From the NCBI GenBank assembly GCA_947628225.1, contig CANQYY010000009.1, positions 1 through 64,000 of the forward strand: DNA of 64,000 bases, given 5' to 3'. Each line of letters begins with the position of its first letter. Positions within the stretch are counted from its first letter, which is position 1. This DNA comes from an uncultured Lachnospiraceae bacterium (lineage in GTDB: Bacteria; Bacillota; Clostridia; Lachnospirales; Lachnospiraceae). Shown here piece after piece: positions 26,108 to 36,100 of this stretch. Both the position numbers and the translations under genes were made by a program. The notes below the pieces were generated by a model. It saw only the letters and a program-made list of their open reading frames with translations, was not told the origin of the DNA and made no database searches.

Positions 26108-27286
26108 ATGACGAAGAAAATTGTTAAGTTAGTGGCGGGAGCAGCCATTTTTGGATTGATAGCGGGAACGACCTTTCAGGGAGTTTCTTTGGTTGGGAAG
26201 CATCTGGTAAATGTGGAAACAGAGCAGTCCTCCGATAATGGAAGTACGGCGGCGAAGCTGTCAACCACAGAAACCGTGCAGGGGACAACGGATACCGGTG
26301 CCGGCAGCGTTTCCTCTATTGCAGAGCAGGTGCTTCCGTCTATTGTAGCCATTGATGTGAAAGAAACAATGACTCAGAATACGCCCTTTGGAATACAGTC
26401 CGGGGAAAGTACCGGCAGCGCTTCCGGCATTCTCATCGCCGAAAAAGAGGATAAGCTGTATATTGCTACCAATTACCATGTGGTAGAAGACGCTGACAGC
26501 GTGACGATAAAATTCTATGATGGAAGTACGGCAAAGGCGCAGGTAAAAGGGAGCGACTCATCGACGGATTTAGCCGTCGTTATGGTAAATACAAAGGACT
26601 TGTCGGAAAAAACTCAAAAAAGCATTAAGATAGCTGCCATAGGAAACAGCGATAAGACAAAGGTGGGAGAACAGGTCATAGCCATCGGCAATGCTCTTGG
26701 TTACGGAACCAGTGTGACGGTAGGTTATATCAGCGCAAAGGACAGGGAGATTGATGAAGAAGACAGCGCCAGTGTAAAGCTGCTGCAGACAGACGCCGCT
26801 ATTAATCCGGGAAACAGCGGCGGCGCACTGGTAAATACAAAAGGTGCCGTTATCGGGATTAATTCCTCCAAGTTTGCCTCTGAGGAGATAGAAGGAATGG
26901 GCTTTGCGATTCCGATGGCGACAGCGGAGCCGATTTTAAACGAGTTAATGGAGCAGGAGCCGGTGGCGGAGTCAGAGCAGGCATATCTTGGCATTGTGGG
27001 GAAAAATATTCCCACAGAGGCAGCGGAGGCGTATGGCCTTCCGGAAGGGATTTATATTTCCGAGGTGTCGGAGGACTCGCCGGCAGAAAAGGCAGGGCTG
27101 CGCGCAGGATATATTGTGACCGGCATTAACGGAAAGAAAGTAAAAACTCTCGAGCAGTTATCAGAAAGGTTATCCCAGTGCCGTGCAGGGGACAAAGGGA
27201 CTATTACAGTAAAAAAGGGCTCGGGAGATGCGGGGGAGGAAACCCTGGAAGTAACTTTTGGAAAAAAAGAATCCAGTTTCAAGTAG
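26108..27286 (+). CDS. htrA: HtrA/DegP-like membrane-anchored serine protease with PDZ domain
   Basis: 392 aa from the ATG at 26108, with GAAAGGA 7 nt upstream; a GTG at 26102 is too close to it. One N-terminal membrane segment (about residues 8-30) anchors the protein with its protease outside. The trypsin-like domain (about 70-285) has the catalytic triad His in YIATNYHVVED, Asp in SSTDLAVVMV and Ser in INPGNSGGALVNTKG. A single PDZ domain (about 295-385, GIYISEVSEDSPAEKAGLRAG) follows. It probably degrades misfolded exported proteins. There is no CssRS-like two-component gene nearby. Confidence 0.93.
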   Translation: MTKKIVKLVAGAAIFGLIAGTTFQGVSLVGKHLVNVETEQSSDNGSTAAKLSTTETVQGTTDTGAGSVSSIAEQVLPSIVAIDVKETMTQNTPFGIQSGESTGSASGILIAEKEDKLYIATNYHVVEDADSVTIKFYDGSTAKAQVKGSDSSTDLAVVMVNTKDLSEKTQKSIKIAAIGNSDKTKVGEQVIAIGNALGYGTSVTVGYISAKDREIDEEDSASVKLLQTDAAINPGNSGGALVNTKGAVIGINSSKFASEEIEGMGFAIPMATAEPILNELMEQEPVAESEQAYLGIVGKNIPTEAAEAYGLPEGIYISEVSEDSPAEKAGLRAGYIVTGINGKKVKTLEQLSERLSQCRAGDKGTITVKKGSGDAGEETLEVTFGKKESSFK

Positions 27287-27329
27287 AAATTTGCGCAGAA
27301 GTATGATAAACTATATACAATAAACATCT

Positions 27330-27380
27330 ATCAGGAAACCTGTCTGACCCGCAAGCCGGGAAAATGACGGGTTTCTTGAT
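27330..27380 (+). other. Structured leader upstream of miaB
   Basis: An 11-bp stem (27330-27340 with 27370-27380, one G-U) encloses a small CCCG-CAAGC-CGGG hairpin (27348-27360). It sits 45 nt before the miaB start, with no T-tract. It is not a riboswitch class that I recognise. Confidence 0.45.
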
Positions 27381-27425
27381 GTTGTGCTGTCTGGGAGGCT
27401 AAGGTCTTGAAACGGAGGAATATAC

Positions 27426-28871
27426 ATGTTTGATTATGAGCGCTTAGAACTGGTTGACATAGAAAAGGAGGCGCCGGAGCGGGAGCCGGAGCGCCAGTAC
27501 TACTTTATGAAAAAATGCAGGGCATGGGCGGAGGAAGAGGCAGCCGGAAGAGGCCGTCCCCTCACGATGTCGGTACAGACTCTGGGATGTCAGATGAATG
27601 CGAAGGATTCGGAAAAAATGACGGCGGTTCTCGAGTATATCGGCTATCGGGAAACCGAGGAGCCGACGGCGGACTTTGTGCTGTTTAATACCTGTACCGT
27701 GAGAGAAAATGCGAATTTGAAAATATATGGAAGGCTGGGCTATCTGAAAAATCAGAAAAGCAAGAATCCCGCCATGAAAATTGCCCTGTGCGGCTGTATG
27801 ATGCAGGAGGCAGACGAGGTGGAGAAAGTGAAAAAAAGCTATTCCTTTGTAGACCTTGTATTTGGAACCCATAATATTTATAAGCTGCCTGAATTATTAT
27901 ATAGCCAGATTCAGTCCCGTCATCCTGTCATCGATGTGTGGCAGGAGGCAAAGGAGATTGTGGAGGATTTGCCCGGAAAGCGCAAATATCCGTTTAAAAC
28001 CGGCGTAAATATTATGTTCGGCTGCAATAACTTCTGCAGCTATTGTATCGTACCCTACGTGAGAGGGAGGGAGAGAAGCAGAGAGCCGGAGGATATTTTA
28101 GAGGAAATCCGGGGCCTTGTATCAGAAGGGGTAGTGGAGGTTATGCTTCTGGGACAAAATGTCAATTCCTACGGAAAGACGCTGGAAAAGAAAATGACCT
28201 TTGCCGAGCTTTTGCGGGAGGTAAATAAGGTGGAGGGGCTGAAGAGAATCCGCTTTATGACGTCCCATCCCAAGGATTTGTCAGAAGAATTGATAGATGC
28301 CATGAGAGAGTGCCGCAAGGTGTGTGCCCACCTGCACCTCCCCTTGCAATCCGGCAGCAGCAGGATCCTAAAGAAAATGAACCGTCAGTATACGAAAGAA
28401 GGCTACCTGAAGTTAGTGGATAATATCCGGAAAAAGGTGCCGGACATTTCTTTGACCACGGATATTATTGTAGGATTTCCGGGGGAAACGGAAGAAGATT
28501 TTGAGGAAACCCTGGATGTCGTAAAAAAGGTAAGATATGATAGCGCCTACACCTTTATTTATTCAAAACGCAGCGGAACTCCTGCAGCAGCTATGGAAGG
28601 GCAGGTGCCGCAGGAGATTGTGAAAAAACGTTTTGACCGCCTGTTAAAAACGATTCAGAAAATTTCTGCCGAAATTACGGCAGCCAGAGTGGGACAGACT
28701 TTCCCGGTTTTGATGGAGGAGGTAAACAGTCAGGATGCCTCCCTTATTACCGGACGCCTCTCGAATAACGAGGTAGTCCACTGCGCAGGCGACCGGAGCC
28801 TGATCGGTAAAATTGTCCCGGTAAAGCTGACCGAGAGCAAAGGTTTTTATTATATGGGAGAGGTACAGTAA
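27426..28871 (+). CDS. miaB: tRNA-2-methylthio-N6-dimethylallyladenosine synthase
   Basis: 481 aa; the ATG at 27426 follows ACGGAGGAA. It is a radical-SAM methylthiotransferase acting on A37 of tRNAs. The N-terminal cluster cysteines are in TLGCQMNAKDSEKM, FNTCTVRENAN and LCGCMMQEAD. The radical-SAM CxxxCxxC is in MFGCNNFCSYCIVPYVRGRE. A TRAM domain ends the protein (about residues 415-480). The first 50 residues are an extra charged extension, common in clostridial MiaB. It is the only translation-modification gene in this part, 139 nt after htrA. Confidence 0.96.
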   Translation: MFDYERLELVDIEKEAPEREPERQYYFMKKCRAWAEEEAAGRGRPLTMSVQTLGCQMNAKDSEKMTAVLEYIGYRETEEPTADFVLFNTCTVRENANLKIYGRLGYLKNQKSKNPAMKIALCGCMMQEADEVEKVKKSYSFVDLVFGTHNIYKLPELLYSQIQSRHPVIDVWQEAKEIVEDLPGKRKYPFKTGVNIMFGCNNFCSYCIVPYVRGRERSREPEDILEEIRGLVSEGVVEVMLLGQNVNSYGKTLEKKMTFAELLREVNKVEGLKRIRFMTSHPKDLSEELIDAMRECRKVCAHLHLPLQSGSSRILKKMNRQYTKEGYLKLVDNIRKKVPDISLTTDIIVGFPGETEEDFEETLDVVKKVRYDSAYTFIYSKRSGTPAAAMEGQVPQEIVKKRFDRLLKTIQKISAEITAARVGQTFPVLMEEVNSQDASLITGRLSNNEVVHCAGDRSLIGKIVPVKLTESKGFYYMGEVQ

Positions 28872-28898
28872 AGTACCGCCGGACTGTTTTACTCCGCC

Positions 28899-29429
28899 TT
28901 ATCCTTTGCTTTTTTCAGGCTCCGGATAATCCACCCCGCGGGTGTCTACGGTTACTTTTTTCATAACGACAGGAACTAAAGGAGCATCGCCCCAGTCCGT
29001 TTCGCTGGTGGCCAGAGCATTCACTACATCCATCCCCTCAATTATTTTTCCGAAGGCGGCATAGGAGCCGTCCAGATGGGAGGCGTCTTTGTGCATAATA
29101 AAAAACTGGGAGCCCGCCGAATCCGGATCCTGTGCCCGCGCCATGGAAATAACGCCGGCGCTGTGGCGCAGCGGGTTATCAAAACCGTTTGCCAAAAATT
29201 CACCCGGGATGCAGTAATCCGGTCCGCCGGTTCCGTTTCCGTCCGGATCGCCGCCCTGGATCATAAAACCTTCAATGATTCGGTGGAAGGTAAGTCCGTC
29301 ATAAAATCCCTTATTGACAAGTGAAATAAAATTGTTTACTGTGTTTGGTGCGGTTTCCGGGTATAATTCCAGTTTCATCACATCGCCGGAAGCCATTTCA
29401 ATCGTTACGATTGGATTTTGAACTGCCAT
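28899..29429 (-). CDS. Cyclophilin-type peptidyl-prolyl cis-trans isomerase
   Basis: 176 aa on the minus strand; the ATG at 29429 follows AAAGGAAAG. There is no signal peptide, so it is cytoplasmic. Cyclophilin motifs are clear: ETAPNTVNNFISLVNKGFYD, LTFHRIIEGFMIQGGDP with the catalytic Arg, AGVISMARAQDPDSAGSQFF and HLDGSYAAFGKIIEGMDVV. It assists proline isomerisation during folding. It is convergent with miaB, 27 nt apart, and has its own promoter in the region shared with the spoIIGA control region. Confidence 0.95.
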   Translation of the reverse strand: MAVQNPIVTIEMASGDVMKLELYPETAPNTVNNFISLVNKGFYDGLTFHRIIEGFMIQGGDPDGNGTGGPDYCIPGEFLANGFDNPLRHSAGVISMARAQDPDSAGSQFFIMHKDASHLDGSYAAFGKIIEGMDVVNALATSETDWGDAPLVPVVMKKVTVDTRGVDYPEPEKSKG

Positions 29430-29463
29430 TACTTTTCTTTCCTTTCTTTTTTTGATGAATATT

Positions 29464-29492
29464 ATTTTATAGGATTTCTAATAAACATGCAA
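29464..29492 (-). promoter_or_regulatory. Promoter of the cyclophilin gene
   Basis: On the minus strand, TTGCAT (29492-29487), 17-nt spacer, TAAAAT (29469-29464). A 0A-box-like heptamer lies 4 bp upstream of the -35 box. Confidence 0.7.
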
Positions 29493-29496
29493 GCGA

Positions 29497-29503
29497 TTCG
29501 ACA
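29497..29503 (-). promoter_or_regulatory. 0A box (Spo0A-binding site), upstream copy
   Basis: TTCGACA on the plus strand, that is an exact TGTCGAA 0A box on the minus strand. It lies between the cyclophilin promoter and the spoIIGA promoter, about 112 bp upstream of the spoIIGA -35 box. Confidence 0.6.
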
Positions 29504-29571
29504 AGATAAGCGGAAAGATATTCGGTACAGACCGGGTATCTTTTCTTTTTTTGTCTTTCTTTCTCAAATAA

Positions 29572-29578
29572 TGTCGAA
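29572..29578 (+). promoter_or_regulatory. 0A box (Spo0A-binding site), proximal copy
   Basis: Exact TGTCGAA heptamer, 36 bp upstream of the spoIIGA -35 box. A third, one-mismatch copy (TTTGACA at 29614-29620) overlaps that -35 box. Confidence 0.75.
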
Positions 29579-29614
29579 AGGCGAGGATAAATTTCCTGTT
29601 TTTTCCACCTTCCT

Positions 29615-29647
29615 TTGACAAAATCCTCCGGGCGCTGCCGCTATAAT
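29615..29647 (+). promoter_or_regulatory. spoIIGA-sigE promoter with long (21-nt) spacer
   Basis: TTGACA (29615-29620) and TATAAT (29642-29647) are both perfect but 21 nt apart instead of 17. In Bacillus subtilis the spoIIG promoter likewise has consensus-like boxes with an abnormally long spacer and requires phosphorylated Spo0A. The same regulation is inferred here from the spacing and the 0A boxes. Confidence 0.8.
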
Positions 29648-29672
29648 GATAGGCATAGAAAAGAGGAAGCGC

Positions 29673-30467
29673 ATGAAGGTTTATCTCGATATTTTTTTTC
29701 TCGTAAATCTGGGAATGAACTTTGTTGTACTAATGCTGGAAAGTTTTATCCAGAAGCGGCGCATCCGCCCGGCGCGGCTGATTGCGGCGGCGGCAGCGGG
29801 GGCGGCTCTGTCCGTGGCGCTGGTTGTGCTCCATGTCCACAGGCAGCTATGGCTGTTGATTATTTTGTATTTGGCGGGGAGTATTGGAATTCTCCGGATA
29901 GCTTTTGGGAAAACAACAAAGTCAGCCTTGCTGCGGAATCTTTTGGTTTTCTATGTTTGCGCCTTTGTTCTGGCGGGGATTCTCCTTTCCCTCCAAAACC
30001 TGCCCGGTGTACGGGGGAATGCCGCCGCCCTGCTTTTTTTGGCGGGAGCAGCCTTATTTTTGGTTTACCGTCTGCTTCCGTTGAAAAATCAGATAGAGCA
30101 AAAGACCGGACAGTATTATGATGTGCGGCTGTACTGCGGTGGGAAGCGGGTGTGCGGCGTCGGTTTTTTAGATACCGGGAATCAGCTTCGGGAGCCCTTC
30201 AGCCGCAAGCCGGTGCTTATCGGCGAGAAAAAATTCCTTATGCCGCTGCTGGAAGAAGACAGGGTATTCCGCTATATTCCCTTCCACTCTCTGGGAAATG
30301 ATACCGGGATGATACCGGCGTTTCAGTCGGAGTACATAGAAATAAAGGGGAAGAATGGAATCTGGCACCGACAGGACAAACCATGGATTGCGCTTTGTGA
30401 CAGCTATATATCTGCGGATGGAGAATACGAGATCATATTACATCCCGATATGTTAATGAATTTATGA
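29673..30467 (+). CDS. spoIIGA: Sigma-E processing peptidase SpoIIGA
   Basis: 264 aa from the ATG at 29673 after AGAGGAA. Residues about 3-145 form five membrane helices (starting [20 protein letters not shown]). The C-terminal half is the protease domain that cuts the pro-sequence from pro-sigma-E in the mother cell. The aspartic-type active site is visible as [18 protein letters not shown], equivalent to the DSGNQL region of the Bacillus protein. It is followed after 16 nt by sigE, the standard sporulation operon pair. Confidence 0.94.
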   Translation: MKVYLDIFFLVNLGMNFVVLMLESFIQKRRIRPARLIAAAAAGAALSVALVVLHVHRQLWLLIILYLAGSIGILRIAFGKTTKSALLRNLLVFYVCAFVLAGILLSLQNLPGVRGNAAALLFLAGAALFLVYRLLPLKNQIEQKTGQYYDVRLYCGGKRVCGVGFLDTGNQLREPFSRKPVLIGEKKFLMPLLEEDRVFRYIPFHSLGNDTGMIPAFQSEYIEIKGKNGIWHRQDKPWIALCDSYISADGEYEIILHPDMLMNL

Positions 30468-30483
30468 ACAGGAGGATAATACC

Positions 30484-31230
30484 ATGTTACTACGAATTTC
30501 CATGCCAAATCATTTTCAGTTTCGCATGATGCATGACTGGAGAAGTCTGTTTTTTCATCAGGGAGGCGATATCCACTACATAGGAGGGGCAGAAATCCTG
30601 CCGGCGCCGCTGGAGCCGGGGGAGGAGGCCGCCTGTATAGAATGTCTGGGAAATAAAGAGGATGAACAGGCGAGAAATATGCTGGTGGAGCACAATCTGA
30701 GATTGGTCGTGTACATAGCCAAAAAATTCGATAATACCGGCGTGGGGGTGGAGGATTTAATCTCGATTGGCACAATCGGTTTAATGAAAGCAATCAATAC
30801 CTTTAATCCGGAGAAAAATATTAAACTTGCCACCTATGCTTCCCGGTGTATCGAAAATGAAATTTTAATGTATTTGAGAAGAAATAATAAGACAAAAATG
30901 GAAGTATCCATTGATGAACCCCTCAATGTGGACTGGGATGGAAACGAACTTCTTCTATCGGATATATTGGGGACCAGTGAAGACATCATATACAAAGATA
31001 TTGAAAGGGAAGTGGATAGGAAACTTCTCCGGAAGGCGCTGGAAACACTCAGTGAGAGAGAACAGAAAATTATCCGGCTCCGGTTTGGGCTGGGAGATGC
31101 CCAGGGACGCGAGCTGACCCAGAAGGAGGTGGCGGACTGCCTCGGAATTTCCCAAAGCTATATATCCAGACTTGAGAAAAAAATTATGAAACGGTTAAAA
31201 AAAGAAATCCTGCGTCTGGAGGGACGTTGA
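30484..31230 (+). CDS. sigE: RNA polymerase sporulation sigma factor sigma-E
   Basis: 248 aa; the ATG at 30484 follows AGGAGG. It is the mother-cell sigma factor, made as a proprotein. The first 30 or so residues (including the basic, aromatic [14 protein letters not shown]) act as the pro-sequence. Region 2 includes [35 protein letters not shown] and [18 protein letters not shown]. Region 4 includes [15 protein letters not shown] and the [23 protein letters not shown]. In most relatives sigG follows directly; here a 22-kb sugar island intervenes. Confidence 0.96.
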   Translation: MLLRISMPNHFQFRMMHDWRSLFFHQGGDIHYIGGAEILPAPLEPGEEAACIECLGNKEDEQARNMLVEHNLRLVVYIAKKFDNTGVGVEDLISIGTIGLMKAINTFNPEKNIKLATYASRCIENEILMYLRRNNKTKMEVSIDEPLNVDWDGNELLLSDILGTSEDIIYKDIEREVDRKLLRKALETLSEREQKIIRLRFGLGDAQGRELTQKEVADCLGISQSYISRLEKKIMKRLKKEILRLEGR

Positions 31231-31245
31231 TTGGAATCGGATAAA

Positions 31246-31285
31246 AAAAACAGGCTTTTTCTGTCCTGAGAAAAAGCCTGTTTTT
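31246..31285. terminator. Bidirectional terminator between sigE and the GH43 gene
   Basis: Perfect 17-bp stem (31246-31262 with 31269-31285) with a 6-nt loop. The stem has A- and T-rich ends on both sides, so it can act for both convergent genes. Confidence 0.93.
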
Positions 31286-31297
31286 ATTGTCATTGTT

Positions 31298-32863
31298 TTA
31301 TTTATAGAGAAAATAATCGAAATCAGCCGTTGTGTTACTGGCAATGCCGTTGGATGTGGCATAGACGCCAATGGTAGTTCCTACAAATCCGCCGGCGACA
31401 TCGGTGCTTAATATCCGGGCGTCCACATGGTCTGCCAGAGTTCTGTAAATCTTATCGTCTGTGCTATAGGAAAAAGTCAAATCCTGCTCCTCCTGGGAAA
31501 TTCTTAAAATTATTTCCGGATAGAAACTATCCAGCACAGCCATCACAATCGTTTCCTCCTGCCCTTTTTCCGTGCGGATCAGGGACAGCGTTGTTTTATC
31601 GCCCTTTTTCCCGATCAAAAACTGGTAATGATAGGACTGGCTCTGATAGAGCACAAGTCCCGCCCTTTCATTTTCTGCCTTAGGCTCAAAGGATACGGCG
31701 GTTTTTGCCATAAAATCAAAAGATAACTGTCTGCGGCACACAAAGCTCGGCCTGCCCTGGGAAGAAATCGTATCGGCGTCCAGTTTTAACTGCAGGTATC
31801 CCGGACGCGCTGTCAGAGAATAATTTTCTTCCTTTGGATTGCGGATATACATATAATTCATGGGGAGCTCGGTGCAGTCGAAATCTTCCCGCGGGGGAAC
31901 GACGTCCACGCTGCTGTGCGGCAGATTCGGCGTCGGCACCGTGCTTTCGATTATCCCCTTCCCCGGATTGATGACCGGCCAGCCGTTTTCCCAGATAAAC
32001 GGAACCAGATAGGTTTCCCTGCCGAGATTACGGTAATACCCTCCCTTTGTCCGGGAGGCAAGGCATACCATCCACCATTCTCCGTTCTGTGTTTCTACAA
32101 TATCCGGATGGCCCACATTGACAATCGGATAATTGCGTCCCAGATGACGGTGGGTCAGGATCGGATTTCCCTTATATCCCTCGAAAGGCTCCGTCAGGCT
32201 TTTGCTCCGGGCAATGGATACAGCGTGTTCATGTCCGGTGCCGGCCTCGGAAATCAGCAGATAGTACCATCCGTCCTTCTTGTACAGATGCGGGCCCTCC
32301 GGCCACTCAACATTCCGCAGGGCTCCGTGCCAGGCGGGATAACTTTCGCCTGTTAACTGCATCGTCTGTAAATCCAGTTTTTGGATATAGATTTCATTAT
32401 CCCCATAATATTGGGAGCCTTCCCTTCTTTCCTGGGTTCCGCAGTAGTAGCATGTTCCGTCGTCGTCAAAGAAAAGCGACGGGTCAATGCCGGAAGAACC
32501 AAGGGGATATGGGTCGGACCAGGGACCGGCGGGGTCGGTGGCAGTGACAATGAAATTGCCGTGCTTGTTATTCGGCGTGACATTAGTCGTTATCATATAG
32601 AAGATACCATCGTGGTAACGGATCGTGGGCGCAAAAATACCCTCGCTTGTTTCTGCTCCCTCCAAAAAAAGCTGTTCCCTGCGGTTTAAGATATTCCCGA
32701 TCTGATTCCAGTGAATCAGGTCCTTGCTGTGAAAAATGGGAACTCCCGGGTAATAGGCAAAGGTAGAGGTAACCAGATAATAATCCTCTGCCACGCGGCA
32801 GATAGAAGGATCCGGATAAAAACCGGGCAAAATAGGGTTAGTATTCATGGCATAAGTACTCAT
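31298..32863 (-). CDS. xynB: GH43 beta-xylosidase / alpha-arabinofuranosidase
   Basis: 521 aa; the ATG at 32863 lies 8 nt after AAGGAG. No signal peptide, so it acts in the cytoplasm on imported xylo-oligosaccharides. The five-bladed propeller (about residues 5-310) shows the catalytic residues: Asp in NPILPGFYPDPSI (general base), Asp in SSGIDPSLFFDDDGT and Glu in WPEGPHLYKKDGWYYL (general acid). The C-terminal 190 residues are a beta-sandwich typical of xylosidase-type GH43. It is transcribed opposite to the transporter genes of the island from a shared control region. Confidence 0.93.
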   Translation of the reverse strand: MSTYAMNTNPILPGFYPDPSICRVAEDYYLVTSTFAYYPGVPIFHSKDLIHWNQIGNILNRREQLFLEGAETSEGIFAPTIRYHDGIFYMITTNVTPNNKHGNFIVTATDPAGPWSDPYPLGSSGIDPSLFFDDDGTCYYCGTQERREGSQYYGDNEIYIQKLDLQTMQLTGESYPAWHGALRNVEWPEGPHLYKKDGWYYLLISEAGTGHEHAVSIARSKSLTEPFEGYKGNPILTHRHLGRNYPIVNVGHPDIVETQNGEWWMVCLASRTKGGYYRNLGRETYLVPFIWENGWPVINPGKGIIESTVPTPNLPHSSVDVVPPREDFDCTELPMNYMYIRNPKEENYSLTARPGYLQLKLDADTISSQGRPSFVCRRQLSFDFMAKTAVSFEPKAENERAGLVLYQSQSYHYQFLIGKKGDKTTLSLIRTEKGQEETIVMAVLDSFYPEIILRISQEEQDLTFSYSTDDKIYRTLADHVDARILSTDVAGGFVGTTIGVYATSNGIASNTTADFDYFLYK

Positions 32864-32894
32864 GTCGATATCTCCTTATCATGTTTTTTCTTAG

Positions 32895-32917
32895 TATATT
32901 AAAACAATTTTAATATA
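32895..32917. promoter_or_regulatory. Palindromic operator between GH43 and the transporter operon
   Basis: TATATTAAAA, a 3-nt CAA spacer, and its exact reverse complement TTTTAATATA. It lies about 32 bp before the GH43 start, where its promoter should be. No regulator gene of the island is in the window. Confidence 0.55.
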
Positions 32918-33004
32918 ATTGACATAAAAAGTAAATAGAAATCATTCATACAAAAAAAGATAGTATTTTTTTGTCATTTTACACAAAAAGAATCCGAAAA
33001 ACTG

Positions 33005-33033
33005 TAGACATATAACAAAAAAAATGATATACT
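33005..33033 (+). promoter_or_regulatory. Promoter of the transporter operon
   Basis: TAGACA (33005-33010), 17-nt spacer, TATACT (33028-33033), about 117 nt before the first gene. The AT-rich leader that follows carries no obvious riboswitch. Confidence 0.7.
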
Positions 33034-33149
33034 TACTAATAAACTGTATACAAATTATACAAAAAATTTCAATATGTGGTCTGCCGGGCAGGTTTTTTTT
33101 GGTAAACTGCATAAAAAAAGAGAAAGGACGAAAGGAGATTGCGACAGCT

Positions 33150-36100
33150 ATGTCAAAGTTGATGAAGAAAAAGGGCTTAATGACATTTCTCGTTCTCGTG
33201 ATTGTAATAGTTGCTCTTGTGCTGTTCTTCAAACTCAGGGGGACGTCAGGCAGTGACAATTCCGCAAAGTATGAAGGAGCGAATCTGGAAGCGGCGTCGG
33301 ATGAGTACGGCAGAGGCGATACCTACGCTAAATATGTGAGCAGTCAGGGAAATTCTTTTCCTGCGGGAGAGGACAATACATATTCGGTAGATGTATTCGA
33401 CTATGCAAAGAGCGACAAGGTGTCTACGCGAAAAGACGTGGGTCCTGACGGGGATAAGACGGATGCCCTGCAGATTCCGGAAGAGGGATTTGCCGAATAT
33501 AATGTATCGGTGAAGGAAGCGGGATATTATAATATGTATGTAGAGTATTATCCCACTACCGATAAGGATGACCGCGGGATTTCCATTGAATCAAAGCTGG
33601 AGATCAATGGCAAGGTTCCGTTCAACGGCGCCGATGCTATTTCTTTTTCCCGCGTATATACGGATGAGAGCGAACCCACAACGGATAATCAGGGAAATGA
33701 AATCCGCGCGACCCAGATAGAAGATCCGGACAGAGCCTGGATGAAATGTTATTTTGAGGATGCTACCGGTTATGAGGTAGAGCCGTATCATTTTTATTTG
33801 AAAAAGGGAAATAATACCGTTCGCCTGACCGGTGTCAATGAAAAATTGGTTATCCGCAAATTTGTGATCGGGAACAAGGAAGTAACTCCTGCCTATAAAG
33901 AATATCAGGAGAAAAATGCAGGCGCTGCAAACAATGTCAAGAGCGACAGCATTCTGAAGATTCAGGGGGAAACCGCCAGAAGGCGTTCATCGCCATCCCT
34001 GTATGCTTCTTATGACAGAACCTCCAGCGATACCGAATACCAGAACAAAGAGGGAGAGGTAACGCAGAACAATACCGACAAACAGGTTCTGGATATGATT
34101 GGCGGAACCCAGTGGAAAGTCACAAATGACTGGATTGAATGGGATTTTGAGGCTCCGGAGGAAGGGGATTATGTCATTGGCATTAAAGGACGCCAGGGCT
34201 ATAACCGCGGTTACATCGCTAACCGTTCCCTTTATATTGACGGTGAGATCCCGTTTGAAGAGGTTTCCCAGATCCGTTTCAGCTACAGCAATACCTGGTC
34301 GTTGAATTGCCTGCAGGATGAAAACGGAGAACCGTATAAGTTCCATTTGACCAAGGGGCATCACACGATCCGCTTAAAGATTACATTGGGGGATCTCGGA
34401 CAGTATCTGTCCCAGTTGTCAGATAGCGTCTTTAATATGAATAAGATGTATCGTACCATTCTTGTATTGACGGGTACGGAGCCGGATGAATACCGCGATT
34501 ACCAGGTAGAAAAGAAATATCCGGAAGTAATTAAAGCAATGGATATCGAGTCCAAGAGGCTCTATAAAATTGTAGATGATGTGGTTGCCTATACCGGTGA
34601 AAAGGGAGGAGAGATTTCCGTAGCCCAGACACTGGCAGCCCAGATGGAAACCTTTGTGGAAAGGCCGGACAAAATTCCATCCACCCTTTCCAACTTCAAG
34701 GAGAATATCAGTTCTCTGGGTACTTCCATTAACAACCTCAGCGCCACGCCGTTAGATATTGACTATATTGCCATAGCCGGCAGCAAGGAAAGCCTTCCGG
34801 AGGTAAACGAAAACGGCTTTGACAAGGTGGTGCATGAATCCAAGCTGTTCATCAACTCCTTTAAGAGCGATTCTTCCGCTCTTGGTAATGTATATGATTC
34901 TGACGATCCGGACGTTATTGATGTGTGGATTACCGCAGGACGTGACCAGAGTACTATCCTGAAGAACATGGTTGACCAGATGTTTACTCCGGAGAGCGGC
35001 ATTAAGGTAAACGTAAAGCTGATCGATGCCGCCAACACGGTTTCTTCTAACAGCTTAAACGTTATGCTTCCCGCCGTTATGGCAGGAAACGGGCCGGATG
35101 TCGGTCTGTGCATCGCCCAGACAGAGCCGGTCAACTATGCGCTCCGTAATGCCGTTGTCGATTTAAAACAGTTCGGAAGCGAGCTCGACCAGGTACTTTC
35201 GGAATATTATGAAAGCTCCTATGAGTCCTATAAATTTAACGGCGGGTTATACGCCCTGCCGGAAACGCAAAACTATAATGTATTGTTCTACCGTACCGAT
35301 ATTATGGAAGATTTGGGGATTGACCCGGTGGAAGATGTGAAAACATGGGATGATGTGTTGAAGATTCTTCCTATCCTGCAAAAGAACAGCATGACCTTTG
35401 CCGTTCCTTCGGTAGAGCGTAAGATTGGTAATACAACAAACCCCGACCTTGCCAACTATTATGCGCAGCTGTATCAGAGAGGCGGAAGGCTGTATGATGC
35501 GGAAGCGATGCGTACCCTGATTGGCGAACCGGAGGGGATTAAGGCATTTGAATTCTATACGAAGCTCTTTACGAACTATAAGCTGGTAAAACAGTATGAC
35601 TTCGTAAACCGTTTCCGAAGCGGTGAAATGCCGATTGGCGTAGCCGATTATAATAACTTTAATACTCTTGCTGTATTTGCGCCGGAAATTAAAGGTCTTT
35701 GGAACTTCGGCCTGATGCCGGGCGTAGTACAGAAAGACGGAACTCTGAACCGCGCCACACAGTCCTGGGGAACCTGTGCTATGATGCTTCGCGGCGCAGA
35801 GGACAGAAACAAGAAGGATATTAGCTGGAAATTCCTTAAATGGTGGGCAAGCGCAGCAGTTCAGGCGAAATTCGCAAGTGAACTGGAGGCAGTAATGGGC
35901 GCTTCCGCCCGTTATGCGACGGCAAATAAAGTGACCTTTGATACCCTGTCCTGGAGCAGCAAAGAATCGGCTGCCCTGAAGGAGCAGTGGAAAGAGGCAT
36001 TCGGACTGCCGGAGGTAGCGGGAGGATATTATGTATCCCGCCATATTACCAACGCAATCCGTAATGTAATGAATCAGAACGAGGATCCTCGTGAAACAAT

